From Chiridota heheva (Eukaryota; Echinodermata; Holothuroidea; Apodida; Chiridotidae), in NCBI GenBank assembly GCA_020152595.1, contig JAIGNY010001241.1, positions 642,001 to 706,000 on the forward strand: a stretch of 64,000 bases of DNA, read 5' to 3'. Of the stretch, positions 34,823-46,299 are shown in pieces. Below the pieces are notes generated by a model. It saw nothing but the letters and a program-made list of their open reading frames with translations. It ran no database searches and was not told where the DNA came from. The position numbers were made by a program, and so were the translations under genes. Every line of letters starts with the position of its first letter. Within the stretch, counting starts at the first letter, position 1.

Positions 34823-37724
34823 TCTCTGTACATATGTGATTATATTTTAACCAACAATGTGGATGTTCTAATTATAGTTGAGAGTTGGCTCACTGAATCT
34901 GATGACAATGTTGCCATTGGGGAACTTACACCTAGGGGATACTCCTTCATCAATATACCTAGGCCAGGAGACCGGCGTGGAGGGGGCATTGCTGTCATTC
35001 ATAAATCACAAATTAATTTGAAGCATGTCACATCAAACTTGTTTAATGCCAAATCTTTTGAATATGCCATACTTTCAAACAATAATAGATCCTTCAATCT
35101 TGTGGTGATATACCATCCTCCACCTTCTAGTGTTAACAAACTCACAGTTAAAGAATTTTTAGATGAGTTTGATGATTTTGTAGACAATTTAAATGATCTT
35201 CCTGGTCAACTTGTTTTGCTGGGTGATTTCAATGTGCACTTTGATGTCCCAACTAAGCCTGATGTTCGGTCAAATTGCTACTACACTTTCATCATCTTCT
35301 GACTCATTCAACATGTAAATCAACCTACACACAACAAAGGCCACATTCTTGATCTTGTCATTACCAGAGAAAATGAAAGACTTTATCATCTGTTGAAATT
35401 CATGAAAATCATGTCTCAGATCATTCTGTCATATGCTGTAAACTTGACTTACCTAAAGTAGTTTCCAATAATGGAATTATTTTAACAAGAAGATACAGTG
35501 CCATTGATCACTCCCAACTTTCACAAGATTTGTCATCCAATCTTAATCAAATTTCTTTGCAAGAAACAAATGTTGATGACTTTGTAGCTGATTTTGCACT
35601 GCCATTACATCAGCCCTTGATCTGCATGCTCCTGTTATTGAACGCAAAAAGAGTGTCCGTTCGCGCCTAAATGGTACAACAAATCAGTTGATGATGCCAG
35701 GAGAGAACGGCGCGGCGCTGTGAGCGCAATTGGCGCAAAAGTAGATCTCTCTCTGACCTATCAGCGTATAATGATTCAAAGCAACATGTAAGAACTGTTC
35801 TTTTCTCTGCAAAGAAAGAATTCTACATGGAGAAGTTACAGTCTTCCACCCCAAGGGACATGTTTGCCACTGTCAACACACTTCTCAACAATAATTCAAG
35901 AATTCTTCCACAGAGTGAATGTCCAATTACACTTGCAAATGACTTTAGTAATTTTTTCCAGAATAAAGTCAAGGACATCAGGCACATGATTAATGACCTA
36001 CATGTTGACTCACCATCTATTCTGATAGAAAGAAGGTTTCCTTTCAATTGTTCACTTCTTTCTGATTTCCAGCCTGTCACTGAGGATAAACTTATGAATA
36101 TAATCGCGAAGTCACCTTCCAAGACATATGCTCTTGATATGATTCCAACATGGCTGTTGAAACAACATGTGAAAACTATCTTCCCGAAACTTACAGAAGT
36201 TGTGAATGCTTCCTTGGAACATGGTATTTTCCGAAAGCCTATGGACATGCAATTGTAACTCCCATCATCAAAAACAATCTTTGACAAAAATGAACTCAAA
36301 ACTACCGCCCAGTCTCAAACATTGCTACAGTTTCAAAATATATTGAAAAGTTGTAACCAGTAGACTCACTGAACACATCAACAAACACAAACTTTTTGAG
36401 CCACTACAATCAGCCTACCGAACTTCACACAGTACTGAGTCTGCCCTACTACATGTGCAAGATTATGTTCTTCAAGCGCTCGACCAGCAGAAAGCTATTT
36501 TATTTCTTATGTTGGATCTGTCTGCGCGTTTGATACGCTAGACCACCAAATCATGCTTCGCTGCGTTTTGAGCATAGCTTTGGCATTTCTGGCAACGCTT
36601 TGGATTGGCTATCATCATATTTTAATTGTCGGACTAACCATGTCCATGTTCCTGGAGCTGACTCCAACACTGTAAATCTTGAATATGGGACCCCACAAGG
36701 CTCTGTTTTAGGACCTTTGTCATTCACACTTTATACTATCCCAATAGGTGACATATTATGGAAGCACAAGATCGAGTATCACATATATGCTGATGATATA
36801 CAGATTTTCGTAGCCTTTAACCCTAAAGTTCCACTCGATGCTGAATGTGCTTTATTCAAACTGACCTCCTGTGTGCAAGATATCCAACAGTGGATGATTG
36901 CAAACAAACTTAAACTTAATGAGGACAAAACAGAGTGTATCATAATCTCTTCATCAAATGCTAGTAAAGCCCTTGAGAACCTCAAGTTTGTATTTGGCAA
37001 TACTTGCATCTCACCAGTCACTTCAGTTAAAAATCTGGGAGTTGCTTTCGATAATAGAATGTCAATGGACAACTATGTGACACAACTTAGTAAAACAATT
37101 AATTATCACATTAGAAACATTGGCAAGATTCGCCGGTACATTGACGTTGAAACCTGTCATTATGTTGTTCGATCACTCATCCTATCACGTTTGGACTACT
37201 GTAATTCCCTTTTGAATGGTATTACCATGAAAATGTAAATCGCCTACAGAAACTCCAAAATAAAGCTGCTAAGTTTATCTTCAGGAAACGTCGTCGTGAT
37301 CATGCCTCACCCTTGCTCAGCAAATTGCATTGGCTCCCGTGTCACAGTTTAATTTTATACAAAACATGTCTTATTGTCTACAAATCCCTGATACATCAAT
37401 CACCTGAATACATATCCAACAGTCTGAAACTTTATACACCAGCACGATCCCTTCGCTCCTCTTCTGAAAACTTCCTGACTGAACCCAGAACTAACACCAA
37501 AGCTGGTTCTAGGGCTTTTTCAGCTGCAGCACCCCATGTTTGGAACTCTTTGCCTTCACACATTCGCCATGCCAGTTCACTTGGACAGTTCAAAACACGT
37601 CTCAAGACTTTTCTTTTTTAATCATGTATTACTTACTGAACTTTGGGGCAGCATTCTGGGCGCTTTGTATCGTATGGAAAAGGCGCCTACTACAAATGAA
37701 AACGGATGGATGGATGGATAATAT
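34823..37724 (+). mobile_element. L2/CR1-like LINE, nearly full length, broken
   Basis: Endonuclease part: LIIVESWLTESDDN, GGGIAVIH and QLVLLGDFNVHFD (the GDFN box of APE-type endonucleases). Reverse transcriptase: NYRPVS, TLDH-type and AYRTSHSTESAL around 36300-36550, GTPQGSVLGPLSF, and YHIYADDIQIF, with YADD as the catalytic box. C-terminus: LDYCNSLLNG and FSAAAPHVWNSLPSHIR, as in L2/CR1 elements, without RNase H. The 3' end has the GGGCGCTTTGTATCG-type hairpin and a (GGAT) tail at about 37700-37722. At least five stops or frameshifts disrupt it (about 35300, 35400, 36250, 36350, 36550), so it is dead but recent enough to be read along its length. Confidence 0.9.
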
Positions 37725-37910
37725 ATGAAACAAAACATATAAGCTTGCTTCCATGACATATGAAACAATAAAACATATAAGCTTACTCACATAATATATC
37801 AAACAATAAAACATATAAGCTTACTCACATAATATATAAAACAATAAAACAAGCTTACTCACCTAATATATGAAACAATAAAACATATAGCTTACTCACA
37901 TAATATACTT
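37725..37910. repeat. 37-bp minisatellite, right part
   Basis: Continues the array 34380-34822 in phase of sequence (AATATATGAAACAAAACATA, AAGCTTACTCACATAATATA), showing that the LINE was inserted into an existing array. 37911-38400 is plain intron. Confidence 0.93.
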
Positions 37911-38407
37911 TGAGAAGTAGTTACAAGCTGTAGAGATGCATGTAGTTAAAAGTATAAAAATATGTATCTTATGTGAATCGTCATCAATTTATTGAATGTG
38001 TAGTTTTTCCCTGGAATTACAATTTATTTAAAGTTAATACTCCAAGAGAAAATGAATCTGAAGTATTAGTTTTACTTGTTGTGCCCCACAACTCCACCAG
38101 GGTCCTTAAAGAGGCTCAATTGAGCTACACTTGAAAACGTATGAATAGATTAACTTAGTAAACTTAGCAAAATGTATATTTTGTTTAAGATAAAAATTAA
38201 GAGTAATAACTTTTAACCTAGCAAAGATGACAAATATATGTGAAGGATATCAAATGTAATTTGAAAGTAGGAACTTAAGTTTTTGATTGTTTTTGAATAA
38301 TGACTTGGATTTGGGGATCCTGATATTTAACGGGAAAGATTGCTACCTTTGACCTATGAAACCAATGCCATGTTGAGGTATTGTTAATCAATGATTAACA
38401 ATCCCAA

Positions 38408-38658
38408 CTGAACTCAAATGTATTGAACTCAAATGTATTGATAATGTATCCCTGACCTCCTTTAAAACTAAGCTTAAAACTTTTTTGTTAAAAAAGACAT
38501 TAATCTAATGTGCAGCTTGATCCATTGTATTTCTATTTTTGTTGTCATTTCTGTATTCTTATTTTTGTTTTCGTATCTAATTTCCTTGTATGTAAAGCGC
38601 TTTTAAATGTTTTTACAAAATTAGCACTATATAAATTTATGTATTATTAGTATTATTA
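38408..38658 (+). mobile_element. L2-type LINE 3' tail
   Basis: Residual C-terminus SFKTKLKTFLLKK (38459-38500) followed by AAAGCGCTTTTAAATG, GCACTATATAAATTTATG and ATTATTAGTATTATTAG, the standard L2 3' end. 38659-38922 is plain intron. Confidence 0.8.
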
Positions 38659-38922
38659 GGCAGACAAAGCTTAACAAAATTACTTATATGATAACAATAT
38701 ACACTGCTCCGCTCAAAGAACGAAAAATAGACCAGAGATTTAATTGCTTCAGCTGGAGGATAAAAACACCTATTTGATAAATGTCAATGCCATGAACTGA
38801 AATAATTTGAAGTCTTTTAAATAAAGGTAAAGTATGGTGTTGATGTGATGACAAGTTGTACCAATTTATTTCTTGCAAACTCTCTTCAATAATTTGTTTG
38901 TTTTGTTGTTTGAATCTTGCAG

Positions 38923-39061
38923 GCCCTACATCAAGTACTACTGGAGAGCCACAAATCCAGAGCCGTGTTCCGAGAAGCCGGCGGCTACATCTCAATTCTC
39001 TCTGTGCTGCTAGCCATGGAGGATTGCCTCAGTCACCCTCTCAAAGAACTATGGAATCAAG
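38923..39061 (+). CDS. WDFY3: WDFY3 exon w7
   Basis: Acceptor TTGCAG, donor GTATGA at 39062, 139 bp. It encodes ALHQVLLESHKSRAVFREAG, then GYISILSVLLAMED, equivalent to LLSVLRESHRSRTVFRKVGG of WDFY3. It starts in phase 0 and ends with one base of the next codon. Confidence 0.95.
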
Positions 39062-39515
39062 GTATGATAACAATAGTAATATAACATCAAAGGAAATGGT
39101 CTTAAAGGACAGGTAGAGACACCATTGAGTAAATTATCTAAATATCCAGTTAAACTATAAAAATAGAGCAAAAATCTCCATCAAAATTCGGTTGAAAATT
39201 GACAATTTTTACAACAATTTGAATTTGTATGTGTTTGTATGTAATGTATGCAATTTTGATGATGTATGAATTCCTTTTATTACCATTACTTTCCCTTATC
39301 CACCTTCTCTCCCTCCTTTCCTCTATCCCACCTCTCTTTCCTCTCTTTCCTACACCACATATAATCTCCTCCCCTCCTCCCTTTGTAAGCCTAACCTTAC
39401 ACACCCCTTTCTTTTCACCTAAATTTTTCTCCCACATTCAAGCTTTCCTCTTTATCCAAAGCTTCCATCTCCTTACTATCTTAAGTCTTACACTACTATT
39501 AATTAACACCCGCTA
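39062..39515. other. Intron with pyrimidine-rich stretch
   Basis: 39285-39515 is pyrimidine-rich and resembles the 3' UTR of LINE tails. It leads directly into the LINE-tail satellite. Confidence 0.5.
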
Positions 39516-40310
39516 GGCACAGTTGACTCTGACTGTTGCGGTGCCGTTAAACATTAACAAACCAAATCATCTCTTTCCTCTCTGTCCTAACTCAAGCACC
39601 TTAGTTTATAACACCCTCTTGGCACATTTGACTCTGACTGTTGCAGTGCCGTTAAACTTAAACAAACCAAACCATCTCTTTCCTCTCTGTCTTAACTCAA
39701 GCACCTTAGTTTATAACACCCTCTTGGCACATTTGGCTCTGACTGTTGCAGTGCCGTTAAACTTAAACAAACCAAACCATCTCTTTCCTCTCTGTCCTAA
39801 CTCAAGCACCTTAGTTTATAACACCCTCTCGGCACATTTGACTCCGACTGTCACAGTGCCGTTAAACTTAAACAAACCGAACCATCTCTTTCCTCTCTGT
39901 CTTAACTCAAGCACCTTAGTTTATAACACCCTCTCGGCACATTTGACTCCGACTGTCACAGTGCCGTTAAACTTAAACAAACCAAACCATCTCTTTCCTC
40001 TCTGTCCTAACTCAAGCACCTTAGTTTATAACACCCTCTAGGCACATTTGACTCTGACTGTTGCGGTGCCGTTAAACATCAACAAACCAAACCAAACCAT
40101 CTCTTTCCTCTCTGTCCTAAGTCAAGCACCTTAGTTTAAAACACCCTCTTGGCACATTTGACTCTGACTGTTGCGGTGCCGTTAATCATCAACAAACCAA
40201 ACCATCTTTTTTCTCTCTGTTTTAACTCAAGCACCTTAGTTTAAAACACCCTCTTGGCACATTTGACTCTGACTGTTGCGGTGCTGTTAGACATCAACAA
40301 ACCAAAGCAA
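39516..40310 (+). repeat. 105-bp satellite made of a LINE tail, about 7.5 units
   Basis: Each unit holds GGCACATTTGACTCTGACTG, TTGCGGTGCCGTTAAAC, AACAAACCAAACCATCTCTT and CAAGCACCTTAGTTTATAAC. The first half is the 3' terminus of the family A-type LINE (GTGCCGTTAA...CAAACAAA). Units differ by a few bases each; 105 is a multiple of three, so a 172-codon frame runs through without gene features. Confidence 0.93.
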
Positions 40311-40314
40311 CCTT

Positions 40315-43300
40315 TGTTATGTGCAATATATTGTCCACCAAGTGAAGATGGATGGTAATTTTCATGAAATGTTTAAAGGACCATGCATTTTGTTTGACAC
40401 ATGACATAATAATGATAGGTGATTTTAACATTGATTTTAAAACAGATACAACTCCAAGGTGGTTAAGTGTACTGGAACATTTCCAGCTATTTCAACTGGC
40501 CACAGCACTGACGCGTGTTACTAAAAGAATAGAAAAGAATAGAATAAACTTTCTTAAACCCACAAGGGGTAAGAAGTGAAACAATAATTGATCACATCTA
40601 TGCAACAAATCTAGAAAGAAGTAGTAACCTGGAAGTCTCTACAGAGTCTTTAAGTGATCATTTTCTAGTGCACTTTTCTATCATGTTGAAATTTGTATGT
40701 TCCAAGAGTCCGGGTATAGTCATAACATATAGAGGAACTAAGCAAATTAAAGCGGAATGCATTTCTTGCATCACTAGCTAGATGCAATTGGGATGAGATA
40801 CAGGATATCAAGCATCCCGATCAATCACTTAATTGTTGGCATAAAAAGTTTGTGGCCATTTTAGATGCACATACACCCAAAAACAAAAACCGGTCAAAAA
40901 GGCAAAGCAGTCCCCTTGGTTAACTGAAGAAAAAAACAAACAAATTGCAATGAAAATGAGAGATAAGGCCATGGAACGGATGAACATTTGTACCGCTACT
41001 GGCGGAATAGAACCATGTATCTGATTCGTAACTCGAAGACAGACCATTTTCAAATCATTGAAAAAGCTGATGGAAATAGCAAGGAAATTTGGCAAATTCT
41101 ACATGAGGTGCAGTCGTCCAAAAACAAACAACAGTGGGCCCACACTTGTCAATATGAATGGTCTGATCCTCTGGAAATAGCTAAAAACTTCAATATTTTT
41201 TACACAACCATGGCTAGTAAATATGAATGAAACAAAGATGACTGCAATGTTGATGATTTTTTACTTCTAAAAGACTTTATTAATAACCGTTTGCCGCTAA
41301 AATTATTTTTTTGATATATTTTTAGTAGATGACGATTTTGTATTGAATTATCTAAAGAATCTAGATGTAAAGAAATTTACTGGTATTGATGAACTAAGCC
41401 CAATGATTCTGAAAGCAGGTGCTGAAAATATTTAAAAGAGTGTAACATTTCTGATCAACCTAAGTATCCGTACAAAGTATTTTCCAGTAACATGGAAACG
41501 AGCAGAAGTTATATACCTATTTATAAAAGTGAATCAAAGATGGAAGTGTTAGGCCGATTTCAATTTTATGGATTTTATCCAAAATTTTAAAAAAACATGT
41601 GTATATCAATTTGTTTGAATACCTATGTAGCTTCGACTTAATAAGAATTGGTCAATCAGGATAAGGGCAAAACACTCATATGAAACTGCATTAATTAAGC
41701 TACTTGACTCACGGATGAAGTCAATACATGTAGATAAAGGCAAATTAGTTGGATCAATTATGCTCTATCTACGAAAGGCCTAGCATTTATACAAAGTATC
41801 TGATAATTCAATTGAATGGTTCACTTCCGATCATAAGCAGAGAGAGCAATCAGTTTCTGTAGATGGATGTAATTCCTCTTTCATGTTTATTCAAAGTGAA
41901 GTACTTCAAGGATTCATTCTCGGCCCGCTACTATTTCTAATCTTTATAAATGACTTTGATTTGTATTTGAAATTTTGTAGTGCCGACATGGTATTGATTA
42001 CAAAGTTTTATGTAGCAGGGCATGATATAACCGAATTAAAGAAGAAGTTAAATGACGAGGCATTAAATATATCTAAGTGGTGCAATGAAAACAAGGTGGT
42101 AATAAACACAAATAAGTTTTAAGTGTATGTTGATAGCAACGAGATGCAAACACCAGCGTCTGTTTGATACAGGAGATTCTCTCAAAATTACACTAGGTTA
42201 ACTTTTAGAACAAGTTAAATATGAAAAGTTACTTGATATATGGTTGGATGATCAACTTAGCTGGGAAGAACAAATAAATAAGTTATGTAAACTGATATGA
42301 TCTAGGGTTAATCCCTAATAAGAAAATTAGGCCGTATGTAGATGTGCCAACTTGTAAGGTTTTTTTTTTATACAGGATACATTTTGCCATTTATTGACTA
42401 ACTGCAATCTGGTCTGAAAAACATGTTCCCAGTCAAACCTCAACAGAACCCACAAACCACAAAAGAGTGCAGCACGTATTATTATGTCTGCTCCTATATG
42501 ACAAGTACACAAGATTTATTTGATTTACTCTGTTGCGACACCCTCTCTTTCTTTATCATGCTTCCCTCTACAACCATATTTAGTCCTCCTTCCCCACCCC
42601 TTCTCTCTCTACATTAATTTTCCACCCATACACCTCCTCTCTCGATCCCAGCTTTCTGGCTTTTAGTTCTCTTGTTTCTCTCAATCTCCCCCTGTTTACT
42701 CTCCTTCCTACCTCTGGAATGATCTAACCTCTCAGGCACAATTTGACCCTTGCTGTTGTAGTGCCGTTAAGCCCTCGTCAAACATACAAACTCTCTCAAA
42801 GGATTTATAAGAAAGGGATGACTTCAGTTTTTAACACTGCATGATACAGCACCCACTTATATTAAGAAACGTTTGCCCAGTGTAACCAACATACACAGTA
42901 GGGCCCTAAGCTTATCATCCTCCTATCATTTATATGTAGAGGGAAGAAAAAGTGCTATCCACAAAAAACGTTTTTCCTATCTTTCACCAAGCGAATGGAA
43001 CCATCATCCAACTGAAGTAAAATTTGCTACATCTGTTAATTTATTCATAAAAAGACTTTATGCGAGCATTCTGTAATGTTTTACCGTTTTATGTTATTCT
43101 TTTTCTATAAGTTTATTTCTGTTTATTATTAATATTTACATTTCTATTTTTTTGTATTTAGTTATTTAGTATTATAGACTTATAACTTTAAATTTAGTGT
43201 CTTATTATTAATAATTACTCTTTTAGTATTTTTTAATATTTTTAATTTTGTATTCCTAATTTTCACTATTATTTAGATTTTTACCTTTTAGTTTTCCATT

Positions 43301-43490
43301 CTGCAGTTCTGTTTGTATTTTACTTTTTGAATTCCTGTTATATCTTTGCTTTTTAAAGTCTCCCTTTTACAAGCTTGTTTATTTTTCTCACATTTTATAG
43401 TGCTGTTTTATGTATACGGGACATAAAAGATTTGTGCTAAATGGAGTTACCCCATTGAATGTTGAAATAAAGAAATAACATAAATGGAGG
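40315..43490 (+). mobile_element. Second non-LTR LINE, heavily decayed
   Basis: Endonuclease remnant IYCPPSED and MIGDFNIDF (GDFN box) near 40330-40440. Reverse-transcriptase remnants VLQGFILGPLLFLIFINDF and the former YADD position (SADMV) near 41900-41990. C-terminal remnant SPSEWNHHPTEVK near 42990. The 3' end is the GTTGAAATAAAGAAATAA segment near 43465. Many stops and shifts. A family A LINE tail is nested at 42541-42792. Confidence 0.8.
42541..42792 (+). mobile_element. LINE 3' tail, family A, nested
   Basis: TTTATCATGCTTCCCTCTAC to GTGCCGTTAAGCCCTCGTCA with ACATACAAA tail, inserted inside the decayed LINE 40315-43490; it is therefore the younger of the two. Confidence 0.88.
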
Positions 43491-43714
43491 ATGTAATTTT
43501 CTAGAGACTAAAATATTCATCAAAACTTTTTGACCCCTCGTGTAGATGAGCTGCATAATTTCTTGAAAATCAATATTGATACCAATTGTTATCTAAGATT
43601 CATAAACAATACAATTGTATCACTTAAGCAGGCAAAATGAGTCGATGAATATTTGACAAATTCACCAAAATGATGCTGTTACATATGGGTTGGGTCTAGT
43701 TCACCTTTAAGTAG
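43491..43714. other. Intron without recognisable features
   Basis: No element, repeat or exon was recognised. Confidence 0.5.
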
Positions 43715-43975
43715 ATGAGTTAGAAGTTTAAGATCAACCTCTTCAAGGCCTGTGAAGAAAGCATTCTATTATACGGTGCTGAAACGTGGGACCATGAAAA
43801 AGAACCTTGAGCAATGCCTCAATGGCATATACACCAGACTACTCAAAATCTTTCCTGGAGAAACCACTCAACCATAGCTGAAATCTCTGGTGATATCCCA
43901 CTGATCTCGACAATTCTTGCTCGGACTTGTGGTAGCTTTGATGGACTGCTTCACGGATAAGAACCAGTCAACATC
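43715..43975 (+). mobile_element. RTE-like LINE C-terminal scrap
   Basis: Reads ESILLYGAETW and, after a stop, HSTIAEISGDIPLIS, a conserved C-terminal region of RTE-like LINEs. It runs directly into the GATG microsatellite. Confidence 0.7.
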
Positions 43976-44057
43976 TGATGGATGGATGGATGGATGGATG
44001 AAAGTGATGGTGGTGGTGGTGATGGTGGTGATGGTGATGATGGTGATGATGATGATG
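43976..44057. repeat. GATG / GGT microsatellite
   Basis: (GATG)n followed by mixed GGTGAT and GATGAT triplets. It ends about 40 bases upstream of the acceptor of exon w8. Confidence 0.95.
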
Positions 44058-44099
44058 TGATATCTTGTGGTGTAACTCATAAACTCTTTTGTATTTTAG

Positions 44100-44200
44100 T
44101 ATCCAAGGAACAAGTCAAGACCCTTCTTGAGATGGTGGTCCAAGTTTTAGCTGTATCTATGAGGCAAGAACCAGCAAACGCCAAATTCTTCTCCTCTGAG
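44100..44200 (+). CDS. WDFY3: WDFY3 exon w8
   Basis: Acceptor GTATTTTAG, donor GTAATT at 44201, 101 bp, ends in phase 0. It encodes a KEQVKTLLEMVVQVL helix and AVSMRQEPANAKFF, matching the AAMRYEPANSHFF region of WDFY3. It is preceded directly by GAT/GGT microsatellite sequence (43975-44057), leaving little room for a normal branch-point region. Confidence 0.93.
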
Positions 44201-44804
44201 GTAATTACTGGTTTGGTTATGTGTGTATTGTTCGTTTATTAACCTTATTTTTCATATTAAAAATGTGAAGGAAGACGATGTGCACAAAGCATGTGGATAT
44301 GAATGATTATGGTGGTGGTGGTAATGGAGATGATGATATCATTTGTTTCCTGAAGGGATCTTCAGTATAAGTAATATTTGTTTATATCAGTAATTAATGG
44401 TAAAGGGATGCAAGAGGAAGCTGCAAGTCCATGGATTCTGTTCATGCACATCTTTCATATTTGAATTAAAGGAGGAAAAATGCCAATGCAATGTTTTCTT
44501 TGAAATTAGTACTGAAACCATCACATTCTCAAATTCCTCAAAGTCTCTATGTAATTTATTATATTTTTGTCCTCAGATTTTGCCACTGAAAATGCATTGG
44601 ATATGATATGGAAGAAGTAGAGGGGGTTGGGGGTGGGGGAAGGGCAGAGAGTAATAAACTTATTTTTTACATATTCCACTGTGAAGAAAATGTCACATGG
44701 GAAGAAAATTTGTATGATAATGATGATTATGATGGTCATCATCTGGTGAACATTCTACTATTCGTTTTTTCACATTTGGAGGATATCACAAAACCATTGT
44801 TTCA
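44201..44804. other. Intron with fragment of foldback family F
   Basis: 44400-44600 (AATTCCTCAAAGTCTCTATG, GAAAATGCATTGGATATG) matches parts of family F and 56000-56190. The rest is AT-rich with a G-run near 44625. Confidence 0.55.
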
Positions 44805-44814
44805 TTTTTTACAG

Positions 44815-44910
44815 ATTAGTTATGACAGCATCACCAGATCCCTGAGGTTCTTGGGCTGTTCCACTGATAATTCTGATGTTGATGATAAGGATGGCTGTGC
44901 CATCACATGA
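44815..44910 (+). pseudogene. Partial copy a of exon w9 with intact acceptor
   Basis: A TTTTTTACAG acceptor precedes a near-perfect copy of the first 60 bases of the exon at 46136, reading [13 protein letters not shown]. The sequence then diverges into DNSDVDDKDG and reaches a TGA at 44908-44910. The second half of the exon and its donor are missing. If spliced to w8 (phase 0) it would truncate the protein, so it is either silent or a poison exon/intron-retention site. Confidence 0.8.
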
Positions 44911-45348
44911 CCATTCACATGACCATTCACATGACCATTCACATGACCATTCACATGACCATTCACATGACCATTCACATGACCATTCACATGACCATTC
45001 ACATGACCATTCACATGACCATTCACATGACCATTCACATGACCATTCACATGACCATTCACATGACCATTCACATGACCATTCACATGACCATTCACAT
45101 GACCATTCACATGACCATTCACATGACCATTCACATGACCATTCACATGACCATTCACATGACCATTCACATGACCATTCACATGACCATTCACATGACC
45201 ATTCACATGACCATTCACATGACCATTCACATGACCATTCACATGACCATTCACATGACCATTCACATGACCATTCACATGACCATTCACATGACCATTC
45301 ACATGACCATTCACATGACCATTCACATGACCATTCACATGACCATTT
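44905..45348. repeat. Perfect 12-bp array, about 37 copies of CATGACCATTCA
   Basis: Consecutive 60-base lines of sequence are identical, so the period is exactly 12 and the array is essentially homogeneous. It reads HDHS, MTIH or TIHM-type repeats on + and GHVN on -, all open because the unit lacks stops in most frames. Homogeneity implies recent expansion. It lies between copies a and b of the partial exon. Confidence 0.98.
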
Positions 45349-45364
45349 ATTACTTTTTCTACAG

Positions 45365-45470
45365 ATTGGTTATGACAACATTACCAGATCTCGAGGTTCT
45401 TGGGCTGTTTCACTGATAATTCTAATGATGATGAGGATGGCTTTGCCATCACATGACTGTATCACATGAC
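45365..45470 (+). pseudogene. Partial copy b of exon w9, frameshifted
   Basis: A TTTTTCTACAG acceptor precedes another copy of the first 60 bases of exon w9. A small deletion in the SLRFLG region (AGATCTCGAGG) shifts the frame, so splicing from w8 would leave the WDFY3 frame and hit a stop in the same short open stretch that ends near 45469. No donor or second half is present. Confidence 0.8.
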
Positions 45471-45490
45471 ATTTATTACTTTTTCTACAG

Positions 45491-45976
45491 ATTTGTTATG
45501 ACATCATCACCAGGTTCCTGAGGTTCTTGGGCTGTTTCACTGATAATTATAATGTTGATGATGAGGATGGCTGTGCCATCACATACCATTCTCATAACCA
45601 TTCTTGTAACCATTCACATGATCATTCATGTTACCATTCACATGACCATTCACATGACCATGCACATGACCATGCACATTACCATTCACATGACTATTCA
45701 CATGACCATTCACATTACCATTCACGTGACCATTCACGTAACCATTCACGTAACCATTCACATGACCATTCACATGACCACTCACATAACCATTCACATT
45801 ACCAATCACATAACCATTCACATGACCACTCATATGACCATTCACATGACCATTCATATGACCATTCACATGACCATTTACATTACCATTCACATTACCA
45901 TTCACATGACCATTCACATGACCACTCATATGACCATTCACATTACCATTCACGTGACCATTCACATGACCATTGA
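45491..45976 (+). pseudogene. Partial copy c of exon w9 running into a His-rich frame
   Basis: A TTTTTCTACAG acceptor precedes a third copy reading [13 protein letters not shown] in the same phase as the real exon. Unlike copies a and b, the frame stays open through the degenerate CATGACCATTCA array and gives a His-rich HDHS/HYHS tail ending at a TGA at 45974-45976, about 160 codons in all. No donor was recognised. Use of this acceptor would yield a truncated WDFY3 with a His-rich end; this is a prediction from sequence only. Confidence 0.6.
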
Positions 45977-46117
45977 CGTGACCATTCATATTACCATTCA
46001 CGTAACCATTCAAATGACCATTCAAATGACCATTCATGTGACCATTTACATGACCATTCACATGACCATTCAAATGACCATTCACATGACCATTTACATG
46101 ACCATTCACATTACCAT
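45585..46117. repeat. Degenerate 12-bp array (CATGACCATTCA-like)
   Basis: About 44 units related to the perfect array upstream but carrying many substitutions (CATTACCATTCA, CGTGACCATTCA, CATAACC, AAATGACC). It is older than the homogeneous array at 44905-45348 and sits between partial exon copy c and the real exon w9. Confidence 0.93.
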
Positions 46118-46135
46118 TTATTGCTATTTCCACAG

Positions 46136-46299
46136 ATTGGTTATGACAACATCACCAGGTCCCTGAGGTTCTTGGGCTGTTTCACTGATGATACCTGCAT
46201 GTCTGCTGCCAACTACATAGAGGTAGCACCAAACCATGATTGCATTGACTCCTTCAGCATTGACACAACTCCTTTCCACAACGTTTTTGATATCGAAAA
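46136..46299 (+). CDS. WDFY3: WDFY3 exon w9 (complete copy)
   Basis: Acceptor TATTTCCACAG, donor GTAAGA at 46300, 164 bp. It encodes [14 protein letters not shown] followed by [10 protein letters not shown] and [18 protein letters not shown], matching the RFLGCFSD...NTQPFQRLL stretch of WDFY3. Of four copies of the exon's 5' half it is the only one with the complete 3' half and a donor, and its last two bases complete lysine with the next exon. Its acceptor is not better than those of copies a to c, so correct choice among four sites is needed. Confidence 0.93.

Noticed and set aside
39523-40041. 172-codon frame with 35-residue repeats
   Set aside because: It translates a LINE 3' tail and its ACAAA repeats, which are non-coding in the element itself.
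44820-46166. His-Asp-His-Ser and Gly-His-Val-Asn repeat proteins as separate genes
   Set aside because: All readings derive from CATGACCATTCA units. Only the frame continuous with exon copy c was kept, as an isoform hypothesis.
44815-46299. Mutually exclusive cassette exons
   Set aside because: Copies a to c lack the second half and donor, and two of them stop or shift frame. A functional cassette would need a donor.
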